A stretch of DNA of 35,585 nt from assembly GCF_900129135.1 (NCBI RefSeq), contig NZ_FQVI01000033.1, positions 1 to 35,585 of the forward strand, given 5' to 3'. The notes under the pieces were generated by a model that was not told where the DNA came from, made no database searches, and was given only the letters and a program-made list of their open reading frames with translations. This stretch comes from Lactonifactor longoviformis DSM 17459. GTDB lineage: Bacteria > Bacillota > Clostridia > Lachnospirales > Lachnospiraceae. Made by a program: the position numbers and the translations under genes. Below are positions 1 through 8,312 of this stretch, one piece after another. Each line of letters opens with the position of its first letter. Position 1 is the stretch's first letter.

Positions 1-226
1 CAGTGTCCATAAAGCCGAACAGGACTGTCTTTAGCATGTTGACCCGATTATATCCGGGCCGGCCCAGTTTATGTGAGGGCTCTGGCCTAAGATATCTTTC
101 TATTCCAATCTCCTCCATGATTCTGTCAAATGCTAATACTGGATCACAGAGATCCAGACAATCCGAAAAAAACAGTGGCAGCCTTCCCTGTTTTGCGGTA
201 TAATATTTCTCGGTATTATTGTTCAT
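1..226 (-). CDS. IS1182-family transposase, N-terminal fragment (cut by window edge)
   Basis: Translating the minus strand from the ATG at 226 gives an uninterrupted 75-residue N terminus. It contains KQGRLPLFFSDCLDLCDPV near the start and GRPGYNRVNMLKTVLFGFM at the end. This pattern (a short polar start, 'DPVxxFDRxM', then 'GRPGYNPxxMLKxxLFGFM') is typical of the N-terminal domain of IS1182-type transposases. The rest lies left of the window, so completeness cannot be judged. No strong Shine-Dalgarno is visible and no terminal inverted repeat could be recognised. The start lies only about 25 bp beyond the prs terminator hairpin, so the element end, if present, must be close to that hairpin. 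The family call is from recognition of the sequence pattern. Confidence 0.72.
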   Translation of the reverse strand, partial: MNNNTEKYYTAKQGRLPLFFSDCLDLCDPVLAFDRIMEEIGIERYLRPEPSHKLGRPGYNRVNMLKTVLFGFMDT

Positions 227-245
227 AGTAGATTAATTTTACCAC

Positions 246-294
246 AAAAAGAAGAACGCCTCCAGGTTTGTATACCTGAAAGCGTTCTTTTTTT
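246..294. terminator. Intrinsic terminator downstream of prs
   Basis: The arms AAGAACGC (252-259) and GCGTTCTT (282-289) pair perfectly, with an inner CAGGT/ACCTG pairing (263-267 with 274-278). T-rich runs follow on both strands, so the hairpin can work in either direction. On the minus strand it would end the prs-containing transcript before the transposase. Confidence 0.75.
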
Positions 295-329
295 ACGGGA
301 CTTTTTTCACAGCCCCCTTTTTGCCTTTT

Positions 330-1505
330 TTAGTTTTGACAATGCCGGTTCATTAATCTGTGGATTCTTTCCACGGGATCTAACAGCTTGCTGATGGAGG
401 CATCGTGATTGATGGTGTCTATCAGCAGAGCGATATATTTGCTCATGTCACAGTTTACATAATATGGTTTTTCCAGCAGTTCAGGTGTCTGATATACAAG
501 GTTTGTTGTAAGGAGCCTGTCAAACAGTCCCTGCTCATATGCTTTGTCAAACTTCTCCAGACCATTTGTGAAGAGTCCAAAGGTGGAACACATGAAGATC
601 TTACCGGCCTTTTTCTCCTTCAGCAAGGCGGCTACCTCCAGCATACTGTCCCCGGAAGAGATCATATCGTCAATGATAATCATATTCTTGCCTTTTACAT
701 CGGCTCCCAGAAATTCGTGGGCCACAATGGGATTACGTCCGTCTACGATATGAGCATAGTCACGGCGTTTATAGAACATACCCATATCCACGCCCAGCAC
801 ATTGGCAAGGTAGATAGCCCTTTCCGTACCTCCGGCGTCGGGGCTTATGACCATCAGATGACCGCTGTCCAGAGGAAGCTCCGGTTCTACCCGAAATAAC
901 CCTTTCAGGAACTGGTAAGTGGGACGTACGGTCTCAAAGCCATGCAGCGGTATGGCGTTCTGGACTCTCGGATCATGGGCATCAAAGGTAATAATATTTT
1001 CCACACCCATGTTCAGCAGTTCTTTTAAGGCAATGGCACAGTCCAGGGATTCCCGTCCGCTCCGGCGGTGCTGGCGGCTTTCATACAGAAACGGCATAAT
1101 GACATTTACCCTTCGGGCTTTTCCGCCCACAGCAGCAATAATACGCTTCAGATCCTGGAAATGATCGTCCGGTGACATTCGGTTGGTATATCCGCAGAGA
1201 GAGTAGGTGAGACTGTAGTTACATACATCCACCATAATATACAAGTCATCGCCGCGTATGGATTCATTGATGACGCCCTTGGCCTCCCCGGAACCGAAAC
1301 GCGGGGTTGAGGAAGCGATAATATAGGAATCCCTTTCATACCCCTCAAAAGCTATGGTAGATTTCAGCTCATTCTGGCGCTCCTTTCTCCAACGTACCAG
1401 ATAATTGTCTACCTTCTGGCCCAGGCTCGTACAGCTTTGCAGCGGCAGAATACCCAGCCTTCCAACGGGCAGGGTATTCAGGTTTGCATTTTCTTTCGGT
1501 GCCAT
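330..1505 (-). CDS. prs: Ribose-phosphate pyrophosphokinase (PRPP synthetase)
   Basis: The enzyme makes phosphoribosyl pyrophosphate from ribose 5-phosphate and ATP for nucleotide, His and Trp synthesis in the cytoplasm. Visible motifs are the FDAHDPRVQ segment (equivalent of the canonical DLHxxQIQ), VISPDAGGTERAIYLANVLG with YKRRD (flexible-loop region) and the PRPP-binding IIIDDMISSGD. At 391 residues it is about 75 longer than the usual ~315. The extra length is mainly an N-terminal extension, and the PRPP loop reads ISSGD rather than the common IDTAGT. It therefore belongs to a divergent clade rather than the standard prs that sits beside glmU in Bacillus. Start ATG 1505 has an AGGAGG eight bases upstream. 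It follows the helicase-loader gene by one base, so it is probably the last gene of the dnaD-dnaC-prs operon. Confidence 0.9.
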   Translation of the reverse strand: MAPKENANLNTLPVGRLGILPLQSCTSLGQKVDNYLVRWRKERQNELKSTIAFEGYERDSYIIASSTPRFGSGEAKGVINESIRGDDLYIMVDVCNYSLTYSLCGYTNRMSPDDHFQDLKRIIAAVGGKARRVNVIMPFLYESRQHRRSGRESLDCAIALKELLNMGVENIITFDAHDPRVQNAIPLHGFETVRPTYQFLKGLFRVEPELPLDSGHLMVISPDAGGTERAIYLANVLGVDMGMFYKRRDYAHIVDGRNPIVAHEFLGADVKGKNMIIIDDMISSGDSMLEVAALLKEKKAGKIFMCSTFGLFTNGLEKFDKAYEQGLFDRLLTTNLVYQTPELLEKPYYVNCDMSKYIALLIDTINHDASISKLLDPVERIHRLMNRHCQN

Positions 1506-1506
1506 C

Positions 1507-2496
1507 TTACTTTCCTCCTAAAAGTTTTTTTTGTATTCTGATATCTTTACCGATAAGTTTAATCATAGTGTAATTGCTGGATATCCGGGAAAAGGTTCGC
1601 TCCGAATAAGTCTCCAGAAAATTTTCTATGGAAAGATTTGTGGAGATAATGGTTGACTTTTTGCGGATGAGCCGCTCATTAATACATAAGAAGAGCTGGG
1701 AAGACACAAAACTGTTGGTTAGTTCTGTTCCCAGATCGTCAATAATAAGCAGATCACAGTCAAAAATATATTCATTCCTCTCTTCAGATTCACTGTTTCT
1801 GGAAAAGGTGTTTTTCGCAAAAAGGTCAAAGAGCTCAAAGGCCGAAAAGTACATAACACAGTATGCCCGATCGATCAATTCTTTGCTGATGCAGTGGGAC
1901 AAATAGGTTTTACCCACACCTGTATCCCCGTACAGAAAAAGATTTCCAAAACTGCTGTGAAAGCGGTTGATGAAATCCCATGCCTTATCCACGGCCTGAT
2001 GGGCGGTCTCCAGCGAGGTAAGCCCGGTAGCCGGATTGACAAGCGTCCCGGAATAATAATCAAAGGAAAAATGATCAAAATTCTCTACTTCTAGTATATC
2101 CTTAATATTGGACTGTGTATACAGCAGATCTACAGATGCCTTTTTGAAACACGTACATTTTTCACTGCCCATGTATCCCGTATCCCGGCATAGGGGGCAG
2201 TCATAATGAAGCTCCAGGTAATCAGGCGGAAAGCCATTGGCAGCCAGGAGATTTTTTCTTTCCCGGGACAGCGCTTTGATGGCTGCGGGGAGATCAAATT
2301 CTTCCCCCGAAGATTCGCCCAAAAGCAGACGCGCCTTTTTCAGGCTTAGGGCTCCAATTTCCTGATCAATTTCAGCCAAACGGGGGATTTTGGCATATGC
2401 GCCGGCAATGTGCTCGTCCTGTATGTGCTTGTTGTGCAGCTGTCTGCGGTTATATTCCCGCATAATGGCATCGTATTGAGAGTTCTTTAACGACAC
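1507..2496 (-). CDS. dnaC: DnaC/DnaI-like replicative helicase loader (AAA+ ATPase)
   Basis: The 329-residue protein has a helical N-terminal part and a four-cysteine cluster (C100, C103, C114, C116; CPLCRDTGY...CTC) as in DnaI-type loaders. A C-terminal AAA+ domain follows with Walker A GDTGVGKT (190-197) and Walker B LLIIDDLGTE (about 249-258). Such proteins load the DnaB-type helicase onto origin or fork DNA. The start is GTG at 2496, preceded by GAAGGAG at seven bases. The order DnaD/DnaB-type protein then loader matches the Bacillus dnaB-dnaI pair, which supports a primosome role. The AAA+ loader family is clear. The symbol dnaC is family-level naming, and dnaI would be equally apt. Confidence 0.88.
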   Translation of the reverse strand: MSLKNSQYDAIMREYNRRQLHNKHIQDEHIAGAYAKIPRLAEIDQEIGALSLKKARLLLGESSGEEFDLPAAIKALSRERKNLLAANGFPPDYLELHYDCPLCRDTGYMGSEKCTCFKKASVDLLYTQSNIKDILEVENFDHFSFDYYSGTLVNPATGLTSLETAHQAVDKAWDFINRFHSSFGNLFLYGDTGVGKTYLSHCISKELIDRAYCVMYFSAFELFDLFAKNTFSRNSESEERNEYIFDCDLLIIDDLGTELTNSFVSSQLFLCINERLIRKKSTIISTNLSIENFLETYSERTFSRISSNYTMIKLIGKDIRIQKKLLGGK

Positions 2497-2513
2497 GTTT
2501 TGTCTCCTTCACT

Positions 2514-3614
2514 TTACTGGTTCAATAGTTGTCTTTCCAATGCACTTAATTCATCTTCATCATAGTCCCGCTGATGAAAATTATTAAACTTATTCTTCGA
2601 AACATTACCGGAAGCCGGCTTGCGGGTGCTGGCCTGCGGGGGCAATGCTGCCTTATCGGCCTTGGCCTGCTGATGCCGGGTGTCCAGGACCTCGATATCC
2701 GAGACGTGGTGTACACCTTGTCTTTTCCAGCGGGCGAGAATACTGTCTGCATAGGGAAAGCTGGCCTGGTTGGTCTGAAGCACAGTGCGCTGGCAGGCCT
2801 GGGAAATAATATCCAGGGTAAATCCATAATCCTTTATCCAGAGATCCATATAGCGGATCTCTGCCTCGATGGGATTGCGCCCTTTAATTCCAAATGCTTT
2901 TAAAATAGTATAGTAATCTTTATGGTATGAGGAGGATTCTTTTTTGGCCATAGCCACAGTAGTAATATCATTCTTCGCCCAGGCAAGGGCCACCGCCTCA
3001 ATGTAGTGCATACTGGCACTCCCCTTGGAGACACAGTATTCTATAAGGTATTCAATGAGATCTGCAGAAAAGTGCAGCTCATCATAAAAATACAAGATTC
3101 GTGACACATCTGTCTGAGACAGAGTTTTTCCAAGATACTGCTCTGCAATAAACAATAATTGCTTAATCTCATCATTTTCCTTCAGCTTTTTCTCCCTGTC
3201 AGAGGTAAGCTTTGCTTTTTTCGGAATTTTCTCAGCCGGAACCCGTTCTGTGGTGGCGGCAACCGGGGCAGTGATATCCTCACGGACAGCCAGGGGCTCA
3301 GAGGCAGCGGCCTGTCGCTGCAGCGGCAGAAATACAATGCCCGTAAGATTCTTTTGCTCATCCAGTGTGATGTCCAGGATTCCAGCCTTCTTCCAGTAAT
3401 TCAGGGCACGGATCACATCCTTTTCTGTACAGGTAAAAGTATCCGCAATGGAAGAAAGGGTAATCGACGCATCGGGTACGGCGGCTGCCCTTAACAGATG
3501 TAGGTATATTTTTACAAACTCTCCGTTAGCCTGAGGCATATAGTCGTCCAAAAAAATATTAGAGATTACAGTAGTCTCAAGTGCAGAACGGTTATGTATG
3601 GTAATCTGACGCAT
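2514..3614 (-). CDS. DnaD/DnaB-type primosome protein
   Basis: The protein (366 residues from the preferred start) has a winged-helix-like N-terminal part, including 'TCTEKDVIRALNYWKKAGIL' at about residues 65-85. A charged linker follows, and then a DnaB_2/DnaD-like C-terminal domain. The conserved tail motif 'YADSILARWKRQGVHHVSDI' matches the YxxxILxxW...G signature of that domain. In Firmicutes these proteins remodel the origin and recruit the helicase loader. I prefer ATG 3614 over ATG 3626: AAAGGA lies 11 bases before 3614 but would abut the upstream ATG. The downstream neighbour is the helicase loader, 17 bp away. A sigma-A-type promoter and DnaA boxes lie upstream, suggesting control by the initiator itself (inference). 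Confidence 0.85.
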   Translation of the reverse strand: MRQITIHNRSALETTVISNIFLDDYMPQANGEFVKIYLHLLRAAAVPDASITLSSIADTFTCTEKDVIRALNYWKKAGILDITLDEQKNLTGIVFLPLQRQAAASEPLAVREDITAPVAATTERVPAEKIPKKAKLTSDREKKLKENDEIKQLLFIAEQYLGKTLSQTDVSRILYFYDELHFSADLIEYLIEYCVSKGSASMHYIEAVALAWAKNDITTVAMAKKESSSYHKDYYTILKAFGIKGRNPIEAEIRYMDLWIKDYGFTLDIISQACQRTVLQTNQASFPYADSILARWKRQGVHHVSDIEVLDTRHQQAKADKAALPPQASTRKPASGNVSKNKFNNFHQRDYDEDELSALERQLLNQ

Positions 3615-3647
3615 AAGTGTACACATCCTTTTTTCGTGTTCACGGTG

Positions 3648-3676
3648 ATTATATCATACTTATCATTAAATGAGAA
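3648..3676 (-). promoter_or_regulatory. Sigma-A promoter of the dnaD-dnaC-prs operon
   Basis: On the minus strand the -35 TTCTCA (3671-3676) is 17 bases from a perfect TATAAT (3648-3653). A TG one base upstream of the -10 gives an extended -10. It lies 34 bases before the preferred dnaD start. Confidence 0.65.
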
Positions 3677-3706
3677 CAAGCATTTTTTTGACAGCCACTG
3701 TCTGAG

Positions 3707-3916
3707 TAATCCACAAGAATAATGTGGATAATGTGGATAGTGTGGGAACGAAAAGAAGAAAAAATATTATTTACAACCAATAAAGGTGAAAAAGCAAGGG
3801 TTTTGTGGTATTTTGTAAAAAAATGCAGTCGAATTATGTCAACAGGTAAATGCACAAAAAAATCCACATGCCCTGGGCACACAAAATGTGTATAAGCATG
3901 TGGATAATGTGGATAA
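3707..3916. promoter_or_regulatory. DnaA-box cluster between dnaD and murC
   Basis: Boxes are scored against TTATNCACA and its complement TGTGNATAA. Perfect boxes occur at 3723-3731, 3887-3895, 3899-3907 and 3908-3916, all in the same orientation. Single-mismatch boxes lie at 3707-3715 (TAATCCACA) and 3732-3740 (TGTGGATAG). Between the two groups is an AT-rich stretch of about 100 bp (3750-3840). The promoter-proximal group sits 30-65 bp upstream of the dnaD promoter. Part of the second group lies inside the murC terminator hairpin, so not every box need be a binding site. No protein-coding gene is supported here. Confidence 0.6.
3856..3905 (-). terminator. Intrinsic terminator of murC
   Basis: On the minus strand ATCCACATGC (3896-3905) pairs perfectly with GCATGTGGAT (3862-3871), and seven T residues follow (3856-3862, sharing the last stem base pair). 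The loop can pair further through ACACA/TGTG. One stem arm coincides with a DnaA box, so terminator and DnaA site overlap. Confidence 0.65.
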
Positions 3917-3917
3917 G

Positions 3918-5297
3918 TTAGATTCCCAGCAGGTTTTCCCCGATTTTAAGCACATCTCCGGCCCCCATAGTTATCAACAAATCTCCGTGGGTACAGTTTT
4001 CTAATAAAAAGTTTTCGATTTCATCGAAGGTGGGGAAATAATATACTTCTGTACCGAGATCTGCTATTTTATCCCTGAGTGTTTTGGAGGAAATTCCAAG
4101 GTTGTCGGTTTCTCTTGCCGCATAAATATCTGCCAGTATGACTTTATCCGCCAGTGTAAGCGCTTCGGCAAATTCATCCATGAGCGCCTTTGTCCGCGTG
4201 TAAGTGTGGGGCTGGAATACGCACCAGGTGGTATTATGGGGATAATTTTTTGCGGTGGTCAAGGTGGCACGTATCTCTGTGGGATGATGCGCATAATCGT
4301 CAATGACAGTTACCCCTCCTACCTTACCTTTGTACTGAAAACGGCGGTCAGTGCCTCCAAAGTGCAGCAGCCCTTTCTTGATTGTGTCTGCAGATAGACC
4401 CAGCTTATTCCCAAGGGCAATGGCTGAGAGCGCATTGGATACATTGTGCATGCCCGGTACCTGAAGGGTAAAGCGGCCGATCTTCTGTCCCTGGTACAGA
4501 CAGTCAAAGGACGGATGGGCAAACTCGTCAAAGGTAATTGCAGAGGCTGTGTAATCCCCCTGCTGTTCCAGACCATAGGTAATAATTTTGCATGGCAGTC
4601 CGTCTGTGATTTCTGTGTAATTGGGAATATCGCTGTTGATGATTAAAGTTCCGTCCTCAGGAAGCTTTTCTGCAAACAGGCGGAAAGAACGGCGGATATC
4701 GTCAATATCTTTAAAAAAGTCAAGATGATCGGCATCAATATTCAAAATGATACTGATCTTGGGGAAAAAACTCAGGAAGCTGTTCGTGTACTCACAGGCC
4801 TCTGTGATGAATGTCTCCGAGGACCCCACACGGATATTCCCGTGGATCGCAGGCAGGATGCCCCCTACAGAGATCGTGGGATCCAGTTCTCCCTCAAGGA
4901 GCAGGTGAGAGATCATGGATGTGGTGGTAGTTTTGCCGTGAGTGCCGGAGACTGCAATGGGGGTATCATAATTCTTCATAATCTGTCCTAAAAGCTCAGC
5001 CCTTGACAGCATAGGCAGCTTTCTTTCTGCCGCACAGGTGTATTCCGGATTGTCCGGATGAATGGCCGCCGTGTAGACAACAAGCTGAGTAGTTTCTTCT
5101 ATATTAGAGGCACGCTGTCCGTAATAGATACGGGCCCCCTGTTCCTCCAGACGCCTGGTGAGGCTGCTCTCCCTGGAATCAGAGCCCGTAATGGTAAAAT
5201 CCTCCTGGAGCAGAATCTCTGCAAGCCCGCTCATACTAATCCCGCCAATGCCGATGAAATGAATGTGCATGGGTTTTTTAAAATCTATCTGATACAT
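3918..5297 (-). CDS. murC: UDP-N-acetylmuramate--L-alanine ligase
   Basis: MurC adds L-alanine to UDP-MurNAc with ATP, the first amino-acid step of peptidoglycan synthesis. The protein is 459 residues, the normal MurC length. It carries the N-terminal UDP-binding loop HFIGIGGISMSGLAEILL (residues 13-30), the Mur-ligase ATP loop GTHGKTTTT (118-126) and the C-terminal YAHHPTEI motif near residue 339. The chosen start is ATG 5297 (MYQIDF), 12 bases after GGAG. An out-of-frame ATG at 5304 is better spaced from that GGAG and opens an eight-codon ORF overlapping the murC start (see findings). murC has its own promoter and terminator, so it appears to be a single-gene unit. Confidence 0.96.
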   Translation of the reverse strand: MYQIDFKKPMHIHFIGIGGISMSGLAEILLQEDFTITGSDSRESSLTRRLEEQGARIYYGQRASNIEETTQLVVYTAAIHPDNPEYTCAAERKLPMLSRAELLGQIMKNYDTPIAVSGTHGKTTTTSMISHLLLEGELDPTISVGGILPAIHGNIRVGSSETFITEACEYTNSFLSFFPKISIILNIDADHLDFFKDIDDIRRSFRLFAEKLPEDGTLIINSDIPNYTEITDGLPCKIITYGLEQQGDYTASAITFDEFAHPSFDCLYQGQKIGRFTLQVPGMHNVSNALSAIALGNKLGLSADTIKKGLLHFGGTDRRFQYKGKVGGVTVIDDYAHHPTEIRATLTTAKNYPHNTTWCVFQPHTYTRTKALMDEFAEALTLADKVILADIYAARETDNLGISSKTLRDKIADLGTEVYYFPTFDEIENFLLENCTHGDLLITMGAGDVLKIGENLLGI

Positions 5298-5335
5298 AGT
5301 ACATTAATACTCCTTCATATATTTTCTCTAGAGTT

Positions 5336-5364
5336 ATTATACTCTGAACTTCCAAAATTGAAAA
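5336..5364 (-). promoter_or_regulatory. murC promoter
   Basis: On the minus strand TTTTCA (5359-5364) is 17 bases from a perfect TATAAT (5336-5341), followed by a leader of about 30 bases to murC. Its -35 overlaps the -35 of the divergent promoter at 5358-5386. Confidence 0.65.
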
Positions 5365-5386
5365 GGATTTCTTCTCTTTCTATATA
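5358..5386 (+). promoter_or_regulatory. Forward promoter toward glgC, back-to-back with the murC promoter
   Basis: TTGAAA (5358-5363), a 17-base spacer and TATATA (5381-5386). The same seven bases (5358-5364) serve as -35 on both strands. Transcription from here would cover the small ORF at 5443 and could read into glgC. Confidence 0.5.
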
Positions 5387-5442
5387 TTGGAACATGAAGG
5401 CGTGGAAAATAATTCATAGCAATGAAAAAGGTGGAAATAACT

Positions 5443-5520
5443 ATGTTTAAAATGCACAAAAAACGGGAAACCGAAGAAAAAGCTCAACAAATGTCACAAA
5501 AAGACAGAATATGGTTTTAA
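5443..5520 (+). CDS. Possible 25-residue small protein upstream of glgC
   Basis: ATG 5443 follows a good Shine-Dalgarno (AAAGGTGG, eight bases away) and opens a 25-codon frame ending in TAA at 5518-5520. The product is charged (MFKMHKKRETEEK... then IWF at the end), with no signal peptide or recognisable domain. A forward promoter lies about 55 bases upstream. An 18-codon frame beginning at ATG 5394 ends across this start by an ATGTTTAA overlap, so the two could be translationally coupled. It may be a leader peptide or chance. It is reported because the ribosome site and promoter agree. Confidence 0.33.
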   Translation: MFKMHKKRETEEKAQQMSQKDRIWF

Positions 5521-5536
5521 ATTTTTGTTAAAAATG

Positions 5537-5565
5537 TTCACTAATTTCTGCTTTTATGATATAAT
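5537..5565 (+). promoter_or_regulatory. glgC promoter
   Basis: TTCACT (5537-5542), a 17-base spacer and a perfect TATAAT (5560-5565) with a TG one base upstream. The ATG of glgC is 33 bases downstream, preceded by AGAGGTG. Confidence 0.7.
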
Positions 5566-5598
5566 AGAGAAATCATATATAGGACAAGAGGTGATTGC

Positions 5599-6873
5599 AT
5601 GATTAAGAAAGAGATGATTGCGATGCTGCTTGCAGGTGGACAAGGCAGCAGGCTTGGTGTTTTAACGGCAAAAGTTGCAAAACCTGCGGTAGCATTCGGC
5701 GGAAAATATAGAATTATTGATTTTCCGCTCAGTAACTGTATTAATTCAGGAGTTGATACAGTAGGGGTATTGACGCAGTACCAGCCTTTGAGGCTTAATA
5801 CCCATATTGGTATTGGAATTCCGTGGGATTTAGATAGAAATGTTGGCGGGGTTACCGTGCTGCCCCCATATGAGAAGAGCACGAACAGTGAGTGGTACAC
5901 CGGGACAGCCAATGCGATATTCCAGAATATGGACTATATGGAGACCTATAATCCGGATTATGTGTTGATTTTATCGGGAGATCACATTTACAAAATGGAT
6001 TATGAGGTAATGCTGGATTTCCATAAGGCGAACAAAGCTGATGTGACAATTGCAACTATGCCGGTGCCTATTGAGGAGGCAAGCCGATTTGGTATCGTGG
6101 TCACAGATGAAGTCAGCAGAATCAAAGAGTTTGAGGAAAAACCGGAGAAACCAAGCAGTAATCTGGCTTCTATGGGTATTTATATATTCAGCTGGCCAGT
6201 GTTAAAAGAAGCTTTGATCGCTATGAAGGATCAGAGCAATTGTGACTTTGGTATGCATATACTTCCCTATTGTCATGAAAAGGGCCAGAGATTGTTTGCC
6301 TATGAGTATAACGGATATTGGAAAGATGTAGGTACACTCGGCTCTTACTGGGAAGCGAATATGGAGCTGATTGACATCATTCCGGAGTTTAACCTCTACG
6401 AAGAATTCTGGAAGATCTATACGAAGGGGGACATTATTCCGCCACAGTATATTTCAGAGGATTCCGTGGTGGATCGCTGTATCATCGGCGAGGGCAGCGA
6501 GATTTACGGAGAGGTGCATAACTCTGTAATCGGTGCAGGGGTTACTATTGGCAGAGGTACTGTGGTAAAGGATTCTATTATTATGAGGCAGTCATCAGTG
6601 GGCAGGAACTGCGTGATTGATAAATCCATTATTGCAGAGTGCGTACAGGTTGGGGATGAGGTTGTCCTCGGAGTAGGAGAGGATGTACCGAATAAAGTAA
6701 AACCAAAAGTATATTCCTTCGGTCTGGTAACCATAGGAGAGAATTCCGAGATCCCATCCAATGTTAAAGTTGGCAAGAATACAGCAATTTCCGGCAGGAC
6801 ACTTCCGGAGGATTATCCGGACGGCACCCTTGAGAGCGGTGAAACATTGATAAAGGACGGTGAGGAATCATGA
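5599..6873 (+). CDS. glgC: Glucose-1-phosphate adenylyltransferase, catalytic subunit
   Basis: GlgC makes ADP-glucose from glucose 1-phosphate and ATP, committing carbon to glycogen. The 424-residue protein starts with the nucleotide-binding loop [20 protein letters not shown] (about residues 11-30) and [13 protein letters not shown]. It has the sugar-binding [19 protein letters not shown] segment and a C-terminal left-handed beta-helix of hexapeptide repeats (for example [14 protein letters not shown]). These are the features of an active GlgC. Its stop overlaps the glgD start by ATGA, so the two subunits are probably translationally coupled. A clear promoter and Shine-Dalgarno fix the start. 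Confidence 0.95.
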   Translation: MIKKEMIAMLLAGGQGSRLGVLTAKVAKPAVAFGGKYRIIDFPLSNCINSGVDTVGVLTQYQPLRLNTHIGIGIPWDLDRNVGGVTVLPPYEKSTNSEWYTGTANAIFQNMDYMETYNPDYVLILSGDHIYKMDYEVMLDFHKANKADVTIATMPVPIEEASRFGIVVTDEVSRIKEFEEKPEKPSSNLASMGIYIFSWPVLKEALIAMKDQSNCDFGMHILPYCHEKGQRLFAYEYNGYWKDVGTLGSYWEANMELIDIIPEFNLYEEFWKIYTKGDIIPPQYISEDSVVDRCIIGEGSEIYGEVHNSVIGAGVTIGRGTVVKDSIIMRQSSVGRNCVIDKSIIAECVQVGDEVVLGVGEDVPNKVKPKVYSFGLVTIGENSEIPSNVKVGKNTAISGRTLPEDYPDGTLESGETLIKDGEES

Positions 6874-7985
6874 GAGCAATAGGAATAATTCTGGCAGGCG
6901 GTAACAATTACAGGATGAGGGAGCTGTCTAATAAAAGGGCAATCGCAGCTATGCCAATTGCAGGAAGCTATCGCAGTATTGATTTCGCATTGAGCAATAT
7001 GTCCAACTCTCATATCCAGAAGGTGGCAGTATTAACTCAATATAACGCAAGATCTCTCAACGAACATCTGAGCTCCTCCAAATGGTGGGACTTTGGAAGA
7101 AAGCAGGGAGGACTTTATATATTTACACCCACAATAACCTCTGACAACAGCAATTGGTACAGAGGAACTGCAGATGCAATTTTCCAGAATCTCCAATTTT
7201 TGAAGAACAGTCATGAGCCGTATGTGGTTATCGCATCCGGAGACGGCATCTATAAGCTGGACTATAATAAGGTATTGGAGTACCACATTGCAAAGCGGGC
7301 GGATGTCACAGTGGTATGTACAGACGTCAACGGAGAGGATACCAGCAGGTTCGGAGTTCTTAAAATGAACGAGGACTGCAGAATCGAAGAATTTGATGAG
7401 AAACCGATGGTCTCATACTCAAATACAATCTCGACAGGAATCTATGTAATCAGAAGAAGACAGCTGATTGAGCTGATTGAGAAATGTGCCCAGGAGGACA
7501 GGCACGACTTCGTAAAGGATATACTTATTCGTTACAAGAACCTTAAGAGGATTTATGGATACAAGATAAATACCTACTGGAGCAATATATCTTCTGTGGA
7601 ATCTTATTACAAGACCAATATGGACTTTCTGAAACCGGAGGTGAGAAATTATTTCTTCCGCCAGTATCCGGAGATTCAGTCCAAGATTGATGATCTGCCC
7701 CCGGCAAAATATAATCCCGGAGCTGCGATAAAGAACAGTTTAATATCCAGCGGATGCATTATCAACGGAGAGGTAGAGAATTCTATTCTTTTCAAAAAGG
7801 TGTTTGTTGGCAATAACTGTGTGATAAAAAACTCCATAATTTTGAATGATGTATATCTGGGGGATAATACACATATCGAAAATTGTATTGTAGAAAGCCG
7901 TGATACGATTCGGGCAAATTCCTACTACTGCGGAGAAGATGGGATCAAAGTAGTAGTGGAAAAGAACGAGAGGTACGTGCTTTAA
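6870..7985 (+). CDS. glgD: Glucose-1-phosphate adenylyltransferase regulatory-type subunit GlgD
   Basis: This 371-residue paralogue of GlgC shares the fold. Its N-terminal loop reads [20 protein letters not shown] instead of the GGxGxRL catalytic loop, as is usual for GlgD. In Firmicutes GlgD forms a complex with GlgC and modulates it. The central [20 protein letters not shown] and the C-terminal hexapeptide repeats ([13 protein letters not shown]) are retained. It overlaps glgC by four bases (ATGA) and lies 38 bp before spoVG, so glgC-glgD-spoVG may be one transcript. Confidence 0.94.
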   Translation: MRAIGIILAGGNNYRMRELSNKRAIAAMPIAGSYRSIDFALSNMSNSHIQKVAVLTQYNARSLNEHLSSSKWWDFGRKQGGLYIFTPTITSDNSNWYRGTADAIFQNLQFLKNSHEPYVVIASGDGIYKLDYNKVLEYHIAKRADVTVVCTDVNGEDTSRFGVLKMNEDCRIEEFDEKPMVSYSNTISTGIYVIRRRQLIELIEKCAQEDRHDFVKDILIRYKNLKRIYGYKINTYWSNISSVESYYKTNMDFLKPEVRNYFFRQYPEIQSKIDDLPPAKYNPGAAIKNSLISSGCIINGEVENSILFKKVFVGNNCVIKNSIILNDVYLGDNTHIENCIVESRDTIRANSYYCGEDGIKVVVEKNERYVL

Positions 7986-8023
7986 CAATAAAAAAGAGAA
8001 GGCTTATGAAAGGGGCTTAGGGT

Positions 8024-8311
8024 ATGAACATTACAGACGTAAGAGTGAGAAAAGTAGCAAAAGAAGGCAAAATGAAAGCAGTAGTATCTATTACAATTGA
8101 TGAAGAGTTTGTAGTGCATGATATCAAGGTGATTGAAGGAGAAAAAGGATTGTTTATTGCTATGCCTAGCAGAAAGGCAACAGACGGAGAGTACAGAGAC
8201 ATTGCGCATCCCATCAACTCCAATACGAGAGAACGTATCCAATCAATTATACTTGAAAAATACGAACAGGCAATGGCTGAAGAGCCGGCAGAAGCGATTG
8301 GGGAACTGTAA
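8024..8311 (+). CDS. spoVG: Septation/sporulation regulator SpoVG
   Basis: The 95-residue protein has the typical SpoVG start ([11 protein letters not shown]), the central [19 protein letters not shown] and the hallmark [10 protein letters not shown]...[12 protein letters not shown]. SpoVG is a small nucleic-acid-binding regulator that affects septum formation and spore cortex in Bacillus. AAAGGGG eight bases upstream supports the ATG. In Bacillus it lies beside glmU-prs. Here it follows glgCD and has no separate promoter that I can see. A strong terminator follows. Confidence 0.96.
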   Translation: MNITDVRVRKVAKEGKMKAVVSITIDEEFVVHDIKVIEGEKGLFIAMPSRKATDGEYRDIAHPINSNTRERIQSIILEKYEQAMAEEPAEAIGEL

Positions 8312-8312
8312 T

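Noticed and set aside
3-203. 66-codon frame on the plus strand
   Set aside because: It is the antisense shadow of the transposase fragment, whose minus-strand product is recognisable.
3750-3840. The chromosomal replication origin itself
   Set aside because: DnaA boxes and AT-rich DNA are present, but no dnaA, dnaN or rpmH is nearby and part of the box group is explained by a terminator stem. Kept only as a finding.
3649-3882. 77-codon minus-strand frame between dnaD and murC
   Set aside because: It runs through DnaA boxes, the dnaD promoter and the murC terminator, with no ribosome site and no coding character.
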